From: Halalkalibacter nanhaiisediminis
GTDB lineage: Bacteria; Bacillota; Bacilli; Bacillales; Bacillaceae_D
Length of the DNA stretch: 64,000 bases
Direction: 5' to 3'
Assembly (NCBI RefSeq): GCF_007830185.1
Contig: NZ_VLKZ01000004.1
Span: forward strand, 282,383 to 346,382
The notes below the pieces were generated by a model, which saw only the letters and a program-made list of their open reading frames with translations, searched no databases and was not told where the DNA came from. Position 1 is the first letter of the stretch, and each line of letters opens with the position of its first letter. Positions 8,470 through 18,723 of the stretch are shown one piece after another. A program made the position numbers and the translations under genes.

Positions 8470-10014
8470 ATGTCAGTTCCGTATAAGCATGAACCGTTTA
8501 CAGATTTCACGGTCGAAGCAAATAGAGAAGCATTTGAGATGGCTTTGGATAAGGTTGCAAAAGAGTTAGGACAGGATTTTCCGCTTCGCATTGGTGAAGA
8601 ACGAATTTTCACCGATGATAAAATCATTTCGATTAACCCAGCAAAAAAAGAGCAGATTGTTGGAACAGTAGGAAAAGCAACGAGGGAACATGTAAAAAAA
8701 GCAATGCAAGTCGCATTACATGCATTTGAAGATTGGAAACAGTGGGACCCTGAAGCAAGGGCCGATATCCTTTTCAAGGCAGCAGCGATTGTCCGTCGGC
8801 GTAAACATGAATTTGCTGCATATCTTGTATATGAAGCTGGAAAGCCGTGGAAAGAAGCCGATGCTGATACAGCGGAAGCAATTGATTTCCTTGAATACTA
8901 CGGCAGGCAGATGGTTGAACTAAAAAATGGGGTCCCTGTTTTAAGTCGTGAAATGGAGAAAAATCGATATCATTATATTCCGCTTGGTGTAGGGGTTGTG
9001 ATCTCTCCATGGAATTTCGCATTTGCGATTATGGCAGGAACGACAGTCGCTTCAGTGGTTACGGGGAACACTGTACTATTAAAGCCTGCGAGTACGACCC
9101 CTGTTGTAGCAGCAAAATTTATGGAAGTACTTGAGGAAGCAGGTATGCCAGACGGAGTGATTAATTTTATTCCTGGAAGTGGTTCGGAGATAGGAGATTA
9201 CTTAGTCGATCATCCAAAGACACGATTTATTAGTTTCACAGGATCTCGTGAAGTAGGGGAGCGAATTTATGAAAGAGCTGCAAAGGTGAATAAAGGCCAG
9301 TATTGGTTAAAGAGAGTGGTAGCTGAAATGGGAGGGAAAGACACGATTGTTGTCGATAAAGATGCGGATATCGAGCTTGCGGCTAAATCGATTGTGCAAT
9401 CAGCATTTGGTTTCTCTGGTCAAAAGTGTTCAGCTTGCTCTAGGGTAGTCATTCTTGAAGATGTCTATGATGAAGTGCTTAAGAAGGCTGTAGCGTTGAC
9501 GAAGGGAGTATCAGTTGGAGAAACAGTCAACGATATGGATATGGGACCTGTTAATGATCAAGCTGCGTTTGATAAGGTCATGAGCTATATTGAGGTCGCC
9601 AAGGAGGAAGGTAGAATTGTGACTGGTGGAACAGGAGATGATAGCGACGGATACTTTATACAGCCAACGATAGTAGCAGATGTTGCACCGAATGCAAGAT
9701 TAATGCAGGAAGAAATTTTCGGTCCAGTTGTTGCATTCTCGAGGGCCAAAGACTTTTCGGAAGCACTTGAAATTGCTAATAACACAGAATATGGCTTAAC
9801 AGGGGCAGTGATCTCACGTAATCGTAGGCATATTGAGCAGGCAAAGGCAGAATTTCATGTTGGCAACCTATATATTAATCGTGGCTGCACTGGAGCGATT
9901 GTTGGCTATCATCCGTTTGGAGGATTTAATATGTCAGGAACCGATTCAAAAGCTGGAGGGCCAGATTATTTACAACTCTTCCTACAAGCAAAAACAATAT
10001 CTGAGCAATTATAG
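8470..10014 (+). CDS. rocA: L-glutamate gamma-semialdehyde dehydrogenase (P5C dehydrogenase)
   Basis: A cytosolic NAD-dependent enzyme of 514 residues that oxidises glutamate semialdehyde/pyrroline-5-carboxylate to glutamate, the last step of proline, arginine and ornithine breakdown. It shows the aldehyde dehydrogenase fold with [10 protein letters not shown], the catalytic Glu in VAEMGGKDT and the catalytic Cys in [11 protein letters not shown], a sequence typical of the RocA/PutC group. Length matches the family. AAGGGGGGATT just upstream supports ATG 8470. A proline dehydrogenase gene follows, so here it serves proline use, and rocD further down supplies the same intermediate from ornithine. 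Confidence 0.94.
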   Translation: MSVPYKHEPFTDFTVEANREAFEMALDKVAKELGQDFPLRIGEERIFTDDKIISINPAKKEQIVGTVGKATREHVKKAMQVALHAFEDWKQWDPEARADILFKAAAIVRRRKHEFAAYLVYEAGKPWKEADADTAEAIDFLEYYGRQMVELKNGVPVLSREMEKNRYHYIPLGVGVVISPWNFAFAIMAGTTVASVVTGNTVLLKPASTTPVVAAKFMEVLEEAGMPDGVINFIPGSGSEIGDYLVDHPKTRFISFTGSREVGERIYERAAKVNKGQYWLKRVVAEMGGKDTIVVDKDADIELAAKSIVQSAFGFSGQKCSACSRVVILEDVYDEVLKKAVALTKGVSVGETVNDMDMGPVNDQAAFDKVMSYIEVAKEEGRIVTGGTGDDSDGYFIQPTIVADVAPNARLMQEEIFGPVVAFSRAKDFSEALEIANNTEYGLTGAVISRNRRHIEQAKAEFHVGNLYINRGCTGAIVGYHPFGGFNMSGTDSKAGGPDYLQLFLQAKTISEQL

Positions 10015-10085
10015 AAGAGATGAAGGTGGCTCAAGTCATAAGTCACTCTCACTCATCATATCGAACCGAGACTAGGAAGGATGTG

Positions 10086-11000
10086 ATGAAGATGGTTTTA
10101 AGGCCAATGTTCCTCTATTTATCTAAAAATAAAGTACTTAATCGAAGTGCCAAACGCTGGGGTCTTAGAATGGGTGCAAAGCAGATTGTTGCTGGTGTGA
10201 CGATTGATGATGCAATGACCGCTGTCAAGAAGTTAAATGAGTTTGGACTCGTTGCAACGGTTGATCACTTGGGAGAGTTTATTACATCAAAAGAAGAAGC
10301 AATAGAATCGACAACATATTGTATTAAGACATTAGAAGCGATTGCTGATACAGGAGTGACATGTAATCTTTCTTTAAAACTCACTCAATTAGGTCTCGAT
10401 GTTGAACGTGAGCTCTGTTATGAAAATATGAGAAAAATTGTTGGCAGAGCAGCGGAGCTTGGAAATTTTGTGCGGATCGACATGGAGGATTTTGCGCACT
10501 GTCAGCAAACTTTAGACATTCTTTCTACGTTGCGTCGGGAGTTCCCTAGATCGGTAGGGACAGTTATTCAAGCCTATTTGTATCGTGCAAAACAGGATAT
10601 TTATGATCTTAAGGGAGTGAATCTAAGACTGGTGAAAGGAGCTTATAAGGAATCTCCTCAAGTAGCAATACAATCAAAAAAGCAAATTGATGAGAATTAC
10701 CTCTCCATTATTAAGCAGCATTTAAAAAGTGGAAGTTACACCGCCATCGCCACTCATGATCATGTCATTATCCAGAAAGTAAAAGCATTTTGTCGAGTTG
10801 AAAAGATCCCAAGATCACAATTTGAGTTTCAAATGTTATATGGTTTTCGGAAAGAATTGCAAGAAAAAATCGCAGCTGAAGGGTATACAATGCGTATCTA
10901 TGTTCCATATGGCACAGATTGGTACGGCTATTTCATGCGTCGATTAGCAGAGCGTCCACAAAATGTTAGCTTTGCCCTTAGAGGGTTGCTTTCTAAATAA
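10086..11000 (+). CDS. putB: Proline dehydrogenase
   Basis: An FAD enzyme of about 305 residues that oxidises proline to pyrroline-5-carboxylate and passes electrons to the respiratory chain. The motifs LVKGAYKE, IATHDH, FEFQMLYG and YVPYGTDWYGYFMRRLAERP are those of monofunctional Gram-positive proline dehydrogenases. The open frame reaches back to an ATG at 10020. However, AGGAAGG at 10074-10080 precedes ATG 10086, and the protein from there, MKMVLRPMFLYLSKNKVLNR, aligns with the family start. It follows rocA by 71 bases and its product is the RocA substrate. Confidence 0.93.
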   Translation: MKMVLRPMFLYLSKNKVLNRSAKRWGLRMGAKQIVAGVTIDDAMTAVKKLNEFGLVATVDHLGEFITSKEEAIESTTYCIKTLEAIADTGVTCNLSLKLTQLGLDVERELCYENMRKIVGRAAELGNFVRIDMEDFAHCQQTLDILSTLRREFPRSVGTVIQAYLYRAKQDIYDLKGVNLRLVKGAYKESPQVAIQSKKQIDENYLSIIKQHLKSGSYTAIATHDHVIIQKVKAFCRVEKIPRSQFEFQMLYGFRKELQEKIAAEGYTMRIYVPYGTDWYGYFMRRLAERPQNVSFALRGLLSK

Positions 11001-11157
11001 CGAGATCATTTCATCATTTAAATTATCCTCTCCAGCATTTTTTTGTCATAGTTGTCTTCTTATCCCCTATCCTTTTTCATTCCTTTCATTATGAAAATAG
11101 CAGCATGTTTGTAGGTGTCCTGGTTAACTTAAAGTAACTTGAGAGGGAAGGAGAGTT

Positions 11158-12354
11158 ATGTTGATGAAATCTCGTGATATTATTCAAAAAACAGAGCAAT
11201 TAGGAGCAAAGAACTATCATCCTCTAACAGTAGTAATTGTAAAGGCAGAAGGAGTCTGGGTAGAAGATCCCGAGGGCAATCGCTATATTGATATGCTAAG
11301 TGCGTACTCTGCTTTGAATCAAGGGCATCGTCATCCGAAAATCATTCAAGCATTAAAAACTCAAGCAGATCGCATTACGCTAACGTCACGGGCTTTTCAC
11401 AACGATCAGCTGGCGCCTTTTTACGAAAAAGTTGCTGCGATTACACGTAAAGAAATGGTTTTGCCAATGAATACTGGTGCTGAAGCCGTTGAAACGGCTA
11501 TTAAAGCGGCACGACGATGGGCATACGATGTGAAAAAAATAGAGAAAAACAAAGCAGAGATCATTGTATGCGAGAATAACTTCCATGGGCGCACAATGTC
11601 AGCCGTGTCATTATCTTCGAACGAAGCCTATAAACGTGGATTTGGTCCTATGCTTCCAGGAATAAAGGTTATTCCGTATGGAGACATCAACGCACTACAT
11701 GAAGGGATAACTGAAAATACGGCCGCTTTTCTCGTTGAACCAATTCAAGGAGAAGCAGGTATCATCATTCCGCCTGATGGTTATTTACGTGATGTGCGTG
11801 CTCTTTGCACGCAAGAAAATATATTATTCATTTCTGATGAAATTCAAACAGGTCTTGCTCGAACGGGTAGGATGTTTGCTTGTGATTGGGAAGGTGTAGA
11901 GCCTGATATGTATATACTTGGTAAAGCACTTGGGGGAGGAGTTATGCCGATTTCATGTGTTGCTGCAAATAAAAATATCCTAAGTGTATTTGATCCAGGT
12001 TCTCATGGGTCGACCTTTGGTGGAAATCCGCTTGCTTGTGCAACGTCCATTGCGGCCCTTGAAGTCATTGAGGAAGAAGGATTAGTTGAGCGCTCTAATC
12101 AGCTCGGTCAATATGCAATGGGAGAGCTCAAAAAAATTGTTCATCCTGCTGTTAAAGAAATTCGTGGAAGAGGTCTTTTCATTGGAATTGAATTACATGT
12201 TGCAGCCAGACCTTACTGTGAGCGTTTAATGAAGCTTGGATTGCTATGCAAGGAAACGCATGAGAATGTGATTCGTCTTGCACCACCACTCATCATTTCA
12301 AAGGAGAATCTTAATTTTGCATTAGAGAAAATTAGGCAGGTGTTTGTAGATTGA
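11158..12354 (+). CDS. rocD: Ornithine aminotransferase
   Basis: A pyridoxal-phosphate enzyme of 398 residues that converts ornithine and 2-oxoglutarate to glutamate semialdehyde and glutamate. Motifs include [55 protein letters not shown] and the cofactor Lys in LGKALGGG. These identify the RocD branch rather than acetylornithine aminotransferase. Two in-frame ATGs, 11158 and 11164, share the ribosome binding site AGGGAAGGAGAG. It stands alone, 157 bases after putB, and ends at its own terminator. Confidence 0.94.
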   Translation: MLMKSRDIIQKTEQLGAKNYHPLTVVIVKAEGVWVEDPEGNRYIDMLSAYSALNQGHRHPKIIQALKTQADRITLTSRAFHNDQLAPFYEKVAAITRKEMVLPMNTGAEAVETAIKAARRWAYDVKKIEKNKAEIIVCENNFHGRTMSAVSLSSNEAYKRGFGPMLPGIKVIPYGDINALHEGITENTAAFLVEPIQGEAGIIIPPDGYLRDVRALCTQENILFISDEIQTGLARTGRMFACDWEGVEPDMYILGKALGGGVMPISCVAANKNILSVFDPGSHGSTFGGNPLACATSIAALEVIEEEGLVERSNQLGQYAMGELKKIVHPAVKEIRGRGLFIGIELHVAARPYCERLMKLGLLCKETHENVIRLAPPLIISKENLNFALEKIRQVFVD

Positions 12355-12393
12355 TAGATAAAAAAATAAGATGCATGATAAAGACAATGGAAA

Positions 12394-12441
12394 ACGTTGA
12401 CCACAATGAATTTGTCATAGTGGTCAACATTTTCCTTTTTC
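12394..12441 (+). terminator. Terminator after rocD
   Basis: GTTGACCAC at 12396-12404 pairs with GTGGTCAAC at 12420-12428, extended inward by ATGA and TCAT. A T-rich tail follows. Confidence 0.85.
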
Positions 12442-12531
12442 AAGTAGAGGGATTTGTGAAATTGTGTCGAAGTAAGACTTTAATAATTAGATTATTCTGT
12501 AATTTTAAATATATGAAGGGCAGGTGATCAA

Positions 12532-13689
12532 ATGGGAATTAATAAGTTTGTTATGCCTGAAGTTATATTTGGCAATGGCTCCATTAGCCAAATTGGAGAA
12601 AGTTGCTTAAGGTTAGGTGCGAAAAAGGTGTTTATCGTTAGTGATCCAAATGTCATTCAAACGAATTGGTATAACGAGATCACGAAAAGCATCGAACAAG
12701 CAGGTCTTCACTATGTAAACTACAATGAACTGACAATTAACCCAAAAGATTTTGAAGTTGAAAAAGGTACTCAAAGCTACCTTGAAAACGAATGTGATGC
12801 TGTGATAGGGGTAGGTGGTGGAAGTACCATTGACGTTGCGAAAGGAATTGCTATTTTATCGACAAACGAAGGCACGATTCAATCGTTTGAAGGAATTGAT
12901 AAAATTACGACACCACTTCCCCCGCAAATCATGATCCCAACTACGGCTGGGTCTGGTTCTGAAGTATCACAATTCACCATTCTCGTTGACTCAACAAGAA
13001 AAATAAAGATGACAATTGTCTCTAAGTCTCTTGTTCCTGACATCGCCATTATTGATCCGTCGGTCCTTTCAACGAAGGATGCACAATTGACGGCATCAAC
13101 AGGATTAGATGTGTTGACACATGCGATAGAAGCTTTTGTAAGCGTTGCCTCTACGCCATTAACAGATGTGCATGCTCAAAATGCCATCTCGTTAGTAGCC
13201 GACTATCTGCGCCCATCTGTAGCCTCAAAATTAAATATTGAAGCCAAAACGAAAATGGCAATGGCTAGCCTCCAAGCTGGATTAGCCTTTTCTAACGCAA
13301 TACTAGGGGCAGTTCATGCCATGTCACATGCTGTTGGTGGTCGATTTGATATGCTTCATGGCGAAGTGAATGCAGTCTTATTACCTTATGTAATGGAATA
13401 TAATTTACTTGCATGCCCTGATAAATTTGCTCACATTGCTCAATTGCTTGGGGAGGACATTCAAGGGTTGACTTCTATTGAAGCTGGTAGAACAGCAGTT
13501 GCTTTTGTTAGAGACCTTTCTATCGATATTGGTGCTCCTCAAAGATTATCGGATATGGGGTTAAAGGAAGACTTAGAAGCATATATTCCAGAATTAAGTC
13601 AAGTTGCTCTAAACGATGCATGTATGATCACAAATCCTCGTGATATTTTCTTAAAGGATGTAGATTCTCTATTTAGACAAGCACTGTAG
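12532..13689 (+). CDS. Iron-containing alcohol dehydrogenase, possibly ErcA-like
   Basis: A group III alcohol dehydrogenase of 385 residues with NAD motif GVGGGSTIDVAKG, substrate loop PTTAGSGSEVSQF and metal ligands in LDVLTHAIEAF, HAMSHAVGG and FDMLHGEVNAVLLP, so the active site looks intact. It starts at ATG 12532 behind GGGCAGGTG. Nine bases after its stop begins a histidine kinase gene, and an NtrC-class regulator follows. In Pseudomonas, ErcA, a protein of this family, sits in the regulatory cascade for ethanol oxidation. A sensing or signal-generating role is therefore possible here, by analogy only; plain alcohol oxidation is the alternative. Confidence 0.85.
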   Translation: MGINKFVMPEVIFGNGSISQIGESCLRLGAKKVFIVSDPNVIQTNWYNEITKSIEQAGLHYVNYNELTINPKDFEVEKGTQSYLENECDAVIGVGGGSTIDVAKGIAILSTNEGTIQSFEGIDKITTPLPPQIMIPTTAGSGSEVSQFTILVDSTRKIKMTIVSKSLVPDIAIIDPSVLSTKDAQLTASTGLDVLTHAIEAFVSVASTPLTDVHAQNAISLVADYLRPSVASKLNIEAKTKMAMASLQAGLAFSNAILGAVHAMSHAVGGRFDMLHGEVNAVLLPYVMEYNLLACPDKFAHIAQLLGEDIQGLTSIEAGRTAVAFVRDLSIDIGAPQRLSDMGLKEDLEAYIPELSQVALNDACMITNPRDIFLKDVDSLFRQAL

Positions 13690-13697
13690 GTGATGAA

Positions 13698-15371
13698 ATG
13701 AATAATAAGTTAGAAATGATTGATCTATTAACAGGAGTAAAATCTTCAAAGCGAAATTATTATATGGAATTAAAGAAAACGATTAGTGAATTACAAAAGA
13801 AAAACATGCAACTAGAAATTATTAATGATGTGATGAAAAGCTTTAATGTTGATATGTCAATGGATGATATGCTTGGAAACACGTTAGAAAAATTAAAACA
13901 AATATTTAGATTAGAAAGACTATGCTTGTCTATCGTTGAAAACGAGCAACTTATCGTCTCAAATGTTTATCCTAGCTATCCAAAGAGTTTGCAAAAAGGG
14001 AACTCGATTCCTAAAGAACATTCTCTTTTTTGGACAGTTATGACAACAAGGAGTGCTTGCACGCATACGTTTTCCAAGCAAAATAGGATGAATATGGCTG
14101 AGAGTAAGTTCTTTTATGAATTAGGGATCAGACAAATCTTATTATTCCCTCTTATTAGCAAAGATAAGGTAATTGGTATTTTAAGTGTAGAAAGTAAACA
14201 ATTAATCGAATATGAAGAAGAGGATTACTCTTTTTTTCAACAACTTTCAGATCAATTAGCTGTATGTACAGAGAATGCACGACTTTATAATAGAGTGTTA
14301 GCGAGTAAGAAAGAATGGGAGGAAACCTTTCGAGCTGTTCCGAATATGATCTTTCTCATTGATTTAAAAGGGAACATCCTTCTCTTTAATGATGCTGTGA
14401 AAGATTTTTTTCCATATGAAGAGAAAGTGATTTATGAAAAGACATGGAATGAATTGTTATCTCAACATTTGGTAGATGAAAGTGAAAATCTATTAACAGA
14501 AACAATACGAACAAAAAAATTAGCATATCGACAATTGACGATACAAGATCGAATATGTGAATTACACTCCTATCCTTCCTTGAATGAAAATGAAGAGTTA
14601 ACAGGGGTGATTATCTATATGAATGATGTGACTGACAAACTACAAATTGAAGCACAACTCATTCATTCTGGGAAGCTAGCAGCGATTGGTGAAATGGCAG
14701 CTGGTGTCGCGCATGAGCTTAACAATCCTCTTACGGCTATTCTTGGACACTCGCAATTATTGTTAAGATCAGCTAATAAAGAGACAAGTACGTATGAAAT
14801 GTTATCAGACATTAAAAATTGTGGCGAGCGCTGCAAGCATATTATTAGAAGCTTATTAACATTTTCAAGACAGGATGAATACGTGTTTGAAAAGTGTTCA
14901 GTTAATAAGGCGGTAGAACAAGTTTTAAATTTAATCCGTTATCAAATTGAACATCAACATATTTCGATTGAGCTAAAGTTAATGGACGAATTACCTTATA
15001 TTGATGGAAGTCTACAGCAAATTGAACAAATCGTCATTAATCTATTATTAAATGCAAAGCATGCACTAGAAGAGAGGGAAGATGTACATAGAAAAATAGT
15101 AATCGAAACATCCCTAAACATAAAAGACGGAGAAGAAATGATTTCTCTTTCTGTAACGGATAATGGTACTGGAATTGCAGAGGAGAATTTGCAAGAGATC
15201 TTTAATCCATTTTTTACGACAAAAAAAGCAATAAAAGGATCTGGGTTAGGGCTTTCCGTTAGTTTAGGTATTGCAAAGGTCCATGGCGGAACAATTGAAG
15301 TCATAAGTCAAGTTGAGATAGGAAGTACATTTACCTTGTATTTACCCCGCAATCAATATAAAAACGATTAA
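13698..15371 (+). CDS. Soluble GAF-PAS sensor histidine kinase
   Basis: A cytosolic kinase of 557 residues without membrane spans. In order it has a coiled N-terminus, a GAF domain (about 45-200), a PAS domain (about 205-320), a HisKA dimerisation domain with the phospho-acceptor His339 in AAGVAHELNNPLTAILGHSQ, and an HATPase domain with DNGTGIAEENLQEIFNPFFTT and GSGLGLSVS. The H-box places it with NtrB-type kinases. It starts at ATG 13698, nine bases after the iron alcohol dehydrogenase. The NtrC-class regulator 14 bases downstream is its likely partner. With no membrane part, the signal should be internal, perhaps the product or redox state of alcohol oxidation. Confidence 0.9.
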   Translation: MNNKLEMIDLLTGVKSSKRNYYMELKKTISELQKKNMQLEIINDVMKSFNVDMSMDDMLGNTLEKLKQIFRLERLCLSIVENEQLIVSNVYPSYPKSLQKGNSIPKEHSLFWTVMTTRSACTHTFSKQNRMNMAESKFFYELGIRQILLFPLISKDKVIGILSVESKQLIEYEEEDYSFFQQLSDQLAVCTENARLYNRVLASKKEWEETFRAVPNMIFLIDLKGNILLFNDAVKDFFPYEEKVIYEKTWNELLSQHLVDESENLLTETIRTKKLAYRQLTIQDRICELHSYPSLNENEELTGVIIYMNDVTDKLQIEAQLIHSGKLAAIGEMAAGVAHELNNPLTAILGHSQLLLRSANKETSTYEMLSDIKNCGERCKHIIRSLLTFSRQDEYVFEKCSVNKAVEQVLNLIRYQIEHQHISIELKLMDELPYIDGSLQQIEQIVINLLLNAKHALEEREDVHRKIVIETSLNIKDGEEMISLSVTDNGTGIAEENLQEIFNPFFTTKKAIKGSGLGLSVSLGIAKVHGGTIEVISQVEIGSTFTLYLPRNQYKND

Positions 15372-15385
15372 AAAAGGAGGAAGAA

Positions 15386-16849
15386 ATGACAAACATTCTA
15401 ATTATAGATGATGAAAGAGAAGTGGGAAATTTTTTAACTCATTTATTATCAGGGAGCGATTGTCATGTTTTTGTCGGCTATAGTGGAGAAGATGCAAAAC
15501 GTCTTATCATACAAAGACAATATCAGCTTGCTATGATTGATGTGATGCTTCCTGATACAAGTGGTTTGAAAATATTGAGGAAGATCAAAGAACAAATGCC
15601 GCAATGTAAAACGATTATTATGACGGGGTATAGCACAGTTAAAACAGCGGTTGAAGCAATTAAACTTGGCGCAAATGATTATATTGAAAAGCCTTTTGAT
15701 GACATTGATCAACTGGAGAAGTTAATTAAGCAATTGTTTGAAAATACAACGCCTTCAAATCAAAGCACGATGTTTGAGCTTGCGGAAAGAACGGGATTTA
15801 TCGTAGGTGAAAATCAATCAATGAAACAACTCGTTACGATGGCTCATAAAATGGCATCTAAAAATATTAATGTATTGATTGAGGGTGAGACAGGTACAGG
15901 AAAGGAAGTGTTAGCAACTTATATTCATCATGCAAGCCAACGAAAAGATCAACCTTTCATTGCTGTCAATTGTGGAGCTCTATCGGAAACGTTACTTGAG
16001 AGCGAACTTTTCGGACATGAGAAAGGAGCATTTACAGGGGCAGTGAAAGAAAAGAAGGGAATCTTTGAACTAGCAAGTAAGGGGACGTTATTCCTTGATG
16101 AAATTGGAGAAGCTTCACTTTCTATTCAAGTAAAATTGCTCCGAGTTTTGGAGACAGGTGAATTTTTTAGGGTAGGTGGTGAATCAGTTAAGAGAACTCA
16201 TACAAGAATTTTAGCTGCATCTCACGTTAATCTTGCCGAAGCGGTGCAGGAAAAGAAGTTTAGAGAAGATTTATTATATCGTTTGGACGTGGTGAAACTG
16301 ACCATTCCTCCTTTACGTGAGCGAATGGAGGACATTCCTTTGCTTATTTCGTTTCTATTAAAGAAGTATCAATCAGATCTCACCTTTTCAACAGAAGCAC
16401 TGAGACTCATTCAACGCTATAAATGGTTTGGGAACATACGTGAGCTTAGTAATATGGTGAAGCGAGCGATTACTCTTGCTGAAGATGAAGGGTCTTTGAT
16501 TACACCAGCATTTTTACCAGAGAAATTACTAAGTAATGAAACAATATCCATTTCCGAAACTAGTAAAGATTTGCAAGCTAGTAGTGTTAATGACTTTGAA
16601 ACGTATTTAAGAGAGTGGAACAAGCGTCTCTTATCGTTATGGCAAGAAGAAAAAGAAGTTGATCTTGAGATTGTGCTTAATGATGTTAAGGAACTAGAGG
16701 CTCAAATTGGCAAAGCCTTTGTTACAAAGATGCTTAGAGAAACGATTGGAGATAGACGAGAGGCAGCAAAACGATTAAATATTAGTATGCGAAAGCTTCG
16801 TTACTTATTAAATGAAAAAAAGCAGCAGTCTCCTATCAAGATCAAGTAG
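15386..16849 (+). CDS. NtrC-class sigma-54-dependent response regulator
   Basis: A transcription activator of 487 residues. The receiver domain has acidic residues DDE near residue 8 and the phosphorylation site Asp52 in MIDVMLPD. The central AAA+ domain has Walker A GETGTGKE (about 167-174), GAFTGA (about 214-219), the loop that contacts sigma-54, and FLDEIGEA. A Fis-type helix-turn-helix lies at the C-terminus, [28 protein letters not shown] precedes ATG 15386. It is co-transcribed with the kinase. A sigma-54 promoter lies in front of the convergent adh gene, its most likely target. A strong hairpin overlaps its stop codon. Confidence 0.93.
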   Translation: MTNILIIDDEREVGNFLTHLLSGSDCHVFVGYSGEDAKRLIIQRQYQLAMIDVMLPDTSGLKILRKIKEQMPQCKTIIMTGYSTVKTAVEAIKLGANDYIEKPFDDIDQLEKLIKQLFENTTPSNQSTMFELAERTGFIVGENQSMKQLVTMAHKMASKNINVLIEGETGTGKEVLATYIHHASQRKDQPFIAVNCGALSETLLESELFGHEKGAFTGAVKEKKGIFELASKGTLFLDEIGEASLSIQVKLLRVLETGEFFRVGGESVKRTHTRILAASHVNLAEAVQEKKFREDLLYRLDVVKLTIPPLRERMEDIPLLISFLLKKYQSDLTFSTEALRLIQRYKWFGNIRELSNMVKRAITLAEDEGSLITPAFLPEKLLSNETISISETSKDLQASSVNDFETYLREWNKRLLSLWQEEKEVDLEIVLNDVKELEAQIGKAFVTKMLRETIGDRREAAKRLNISMRKLRYLLNEKKQQSPIKIK

Positions 16850-16859
16850 GAGACTGCTG
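16812..16859 (-). terminator. Terminator of adh, overlapping the regulator stop codon
   Basis: CAGCAGTCTCCTA at 16823-16835 and its complement at 16847-16859 form a perfect 13-base stem. Read on the minus strand, it is followed by seven T at about 16815-16821, so it terminates adh transcripts. On the plus strand there is no T-run, and the right arm starts with the TAG of the response regulator gene. Confidence 0.85.
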
Positions 16860-16901
16860 TCCAGAAGGCGTTTACATAATTAAGTGAATGAAATGAACGT
16901 T

Positions 16902-17915
16902 TTAATTCATTGTTAAAACGATGCGTCCATTTATTTGACCGTTTTCCATTCTTTCAAATACTTCATTCACATCTTCCAAAGAAGCTGTTTCGATCATACA
17001 TTTTACTTTCCCTTGTGCCGCAAAGTCAAGAGCTTCCTGCATATCCTTTCTTGTTCCTACGATTGAGCCTCTGACCGTTACACCATTTAAAACAGTGTTA
17101 AAAATAGGAATTGGAAGATCTGCATTTGGAAGGCCGACAACAACCAATGTACCTCCACGTTTAACGGACTGATAAGCTTGCTCAAAGGCTTTTTTTGTAA
17201 CAGCTACACTAACCGCAGCCTGTACCCCACCAACTTCTTCTTGAATCGCTTGGGCAGGATCGACGTTCATTCCATTAACAGTTAGATCAGCTCCTAATTT
17301 TTTCGCTAAATCTAATTTTTCATCTTGAATATCAACAGCTACGACATTAAATCCCATTGCCTTTGCATACTGGAGAGCAACATGTCCCAATCCTCCAATA
17401 CCATAGATGGCGACCCAATCACCTGGCTTTGCTTCTGAAACCTTCAATGCTTTATACGTCGTAACACCAGCGCATAAAATGGGTGCAATCTCGACTGGGT
17501 CAACATTATCAGGAATTTTCGCCACATACTTAGCAGGAGCCTTACAATATTCTGCGTATCCGCCATCTGCAGAATACCCACCATTCAATTGCTCGTGACA
17601 AAGCGTTTCTCGTCCAGATAGACAGTATTCACATTCTCCACAAGCGGAATATAGCCATGGAATGCCAACTCGATCGCCTACTTTTAGATTTGTCACACCA
17701 TCACCAATTTTCTCAACAATGCCAACCCCCTCATGACCAGGAATTAGAGGTAGCTTTGGTTTTACAGGCCAATCTCCATGAAAAGCATGAAGATCAGTAT
17801 GACATACACCACAAGCTTCAATTTTTACTAAGATTTCATCATAATTAATTGTTGGCTTATCCAATTCTTTAACTTCAATTCTTTTACTAAATTCGTCAAT
17901 AACAGCTGCTCTCAT
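16902..17915 (-). CDS. adhP: Zinc alcohol dehydrogenase, AdhP/AdhT type
   Basis: A cytosolic NAD-dependent medium-chain alcohol dehydrogenase of about 337 residues, oxidising ethanol and other primary alcohols or reducing aldehydes. Visible are the catalytic-zinc region [15 protein letters not shown] and GHEGVG, the structural-zinc cysteines in [15 protein letters not shown], and the NAD motif GIGGLGH. The order closely resembles Geobacillus AdhT. The frame extends upstream to 18008, but AGGGGGG at 17924-17930 points to the ATGs at 17918 or 17915. A sigma-54 promoter about 37 bases upstream, and the NtrC-class gene converging on it, indicate induction by that regulator. Confidence 0.94.
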   Translation of the reverse strand: MRAAVIDEFSKRIEVKELDKPTINYDEILVKIEACGVCHTDLHAFHGDWPVKPKLPLIPGHEGVGIVEKIGDGVTNLKVGDRVGIPWLYSACGECEYCLSGRETLCHEQLNGGYSADGGYAEYCKAPAKYVAKIPDNVDPVEIAPILCAGVTTYKALKVSEAKPGDWVAIYGIGGLGHVALQYAKAMGFNVVAVDIQDEKLDLAKKLGADLTVNGMNVDPAQAIQEEVGGVQAAVSVAVTKKAFEQAYQSVKRGGTLVVVGLPNADLPIPIFNTVLNGVTVRGSIVGTRKDMQEALDFAAQGKVKCMIETASLEDVNEVFERMENGQINGRIVLTMN

Positions 17916-17953
17916 CATACCAACCCCCCTAAAATATCTTTCAATGTTTTTAA

Positions 17954-17971
17954 ATGCAAATATTGTGCCAA
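17954..17971 (-). promoter_or_regulatory. Sigma-54 (SigL) promoter of adh
   Basis: On the minus strand the site reads TTGGCACAATATTTGCAT, matching the -24/-12 consensus TTGGCAC-N5-TTGC(A/T) at every position. The GG at 17969-17968 and the GC at 17957-17956 have the required spacing. Transcription should begin near 17945, about 30 bases before the adh start codon. Such a promoter requires an NtrC-class activator, and one is encoded next door. Confidence 0.88.
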
Positions 17972-18021
17972 AATTTAAGAGCTTCTGTAACAGGCAGTTT
18001 ACAGGCACATGAAAAGAAACG

Positions 18022-18058
18022 AGCCGTTATTTCGGCATATTTATCAAAAATAACGGCT
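18022..18058. promoter_or_regulatory. Inverted repeat, candidate activator binding site for adh
   Basis: AGCCGTTATTT at 18022-18032 is repeated in inverted form at 18048-18058 with 15 bases between. Its centre lies about 95 bases upstream of the predicted adh transcription start, the usual distance for enhancer sites of sigma-54 activators. It also lies about 150 bases before yisL on the other strand. No gene ends here, so a terminator role is unlikely. Confidence 0.6.
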
Positions 18059-18213
18059 TGTTTTGTCTATTTTTTGTCATGTAATGAGTTAAAACCTTCT
18101 TTCACTCTTTTGTCATACTTAAGCTTTTAGGATTGTTATATTCTTTTACAATTACATCGAAGTCATATAAAATATAGACATCATGATGTTTTAATAAGAG
18201 GAGGATTTTGTTC

Positions 18214-18588
18214 GTGTCACAGCAGCTATTAAATATTTTTTATCAATCGCATATTGGGTCTTGGGCGATCTTAGTTCTGTTGTTCTTAGTCAGCTATTTC
18301 TTGCTGAAGGGCGGTATTAACAAAGGGGCAAAAATTGTACATATGATTTTGCGTTTGTTCTATGTGATTCAAATTGTTTCAGGAATCGGGTTATTAATTG
18401 GTTACGGTTTTCCAGCTGTCTATATCATTAAAGGGATTTTAGCCATTGTCTTAATTTATGCGATGGAAATGTTGCTTGTTCGTACACAGAAAGGGACAAT
18501 TGGTTCAAAGGCTCCAATGTACTGGGGAATTTTTGTTGTTACACTTGTTCTCGTGGTCCTAATGGGATTTGGAGTATTGTCGTTCTAA
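18214..18588 (+). CDS. yisL: YisL-family (DUF1516) membrane protein
   Basis: A small integral membrane protein of about 124 residues with four hydrophobic spans, matching the YisL family known from Bacillus; its function is unknown. AGAGGAGG at 18197-18204 is well spaced for GTG 18214; a TTG at 18208 is in frame but only three bases from the site. A terminator follows at once. In Bacillus subtilis yisL lies within a few tens of kilobases of addBA, and here an AddBA-like pair follows it. Confidence 0.82.
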   Translation: MSQQLLNIFYQSHIGSWAILVLLFLVSYFLLKGGINKGAKIVHMILRLFYVIQIVSGIGLLIGYGFPAVYIIKGILAIVLIYAMEMLLVRTQKGTIGSKAPMYWGIFVVTLVLVVLMGFGVLSF

Positions 18589-18603
18589 TCAACTTAATAT
18601 GAA

Positions 18604-18640
18604 GTCAAAAACACAGCTAAAGTTGGCTGTGTTTTTGTTT
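18604..18640 (+). terminator. Terminator after yisL
   Basis: A twelve-base stem, 18606-18617 with 18626-18637, has a run of T at its end. Confidence 0.88.
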
Positions 18641-18723
18641 GTGTTTTGTAAAAGAAGAAATCGCCTTAAAGGAAGGAAAAATGGTAAACTTGAACCATTA
18701 GATATGAGCGGGAGTGAGTATGG

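Noticed and set aside
17919-18008. 30-codon upstream extension of the zinc alcohol dehydrogenase
   Set aside because: It spans the sigma-54 promoter and the ribosome site; the family begins at the ATG at 17915-17918.
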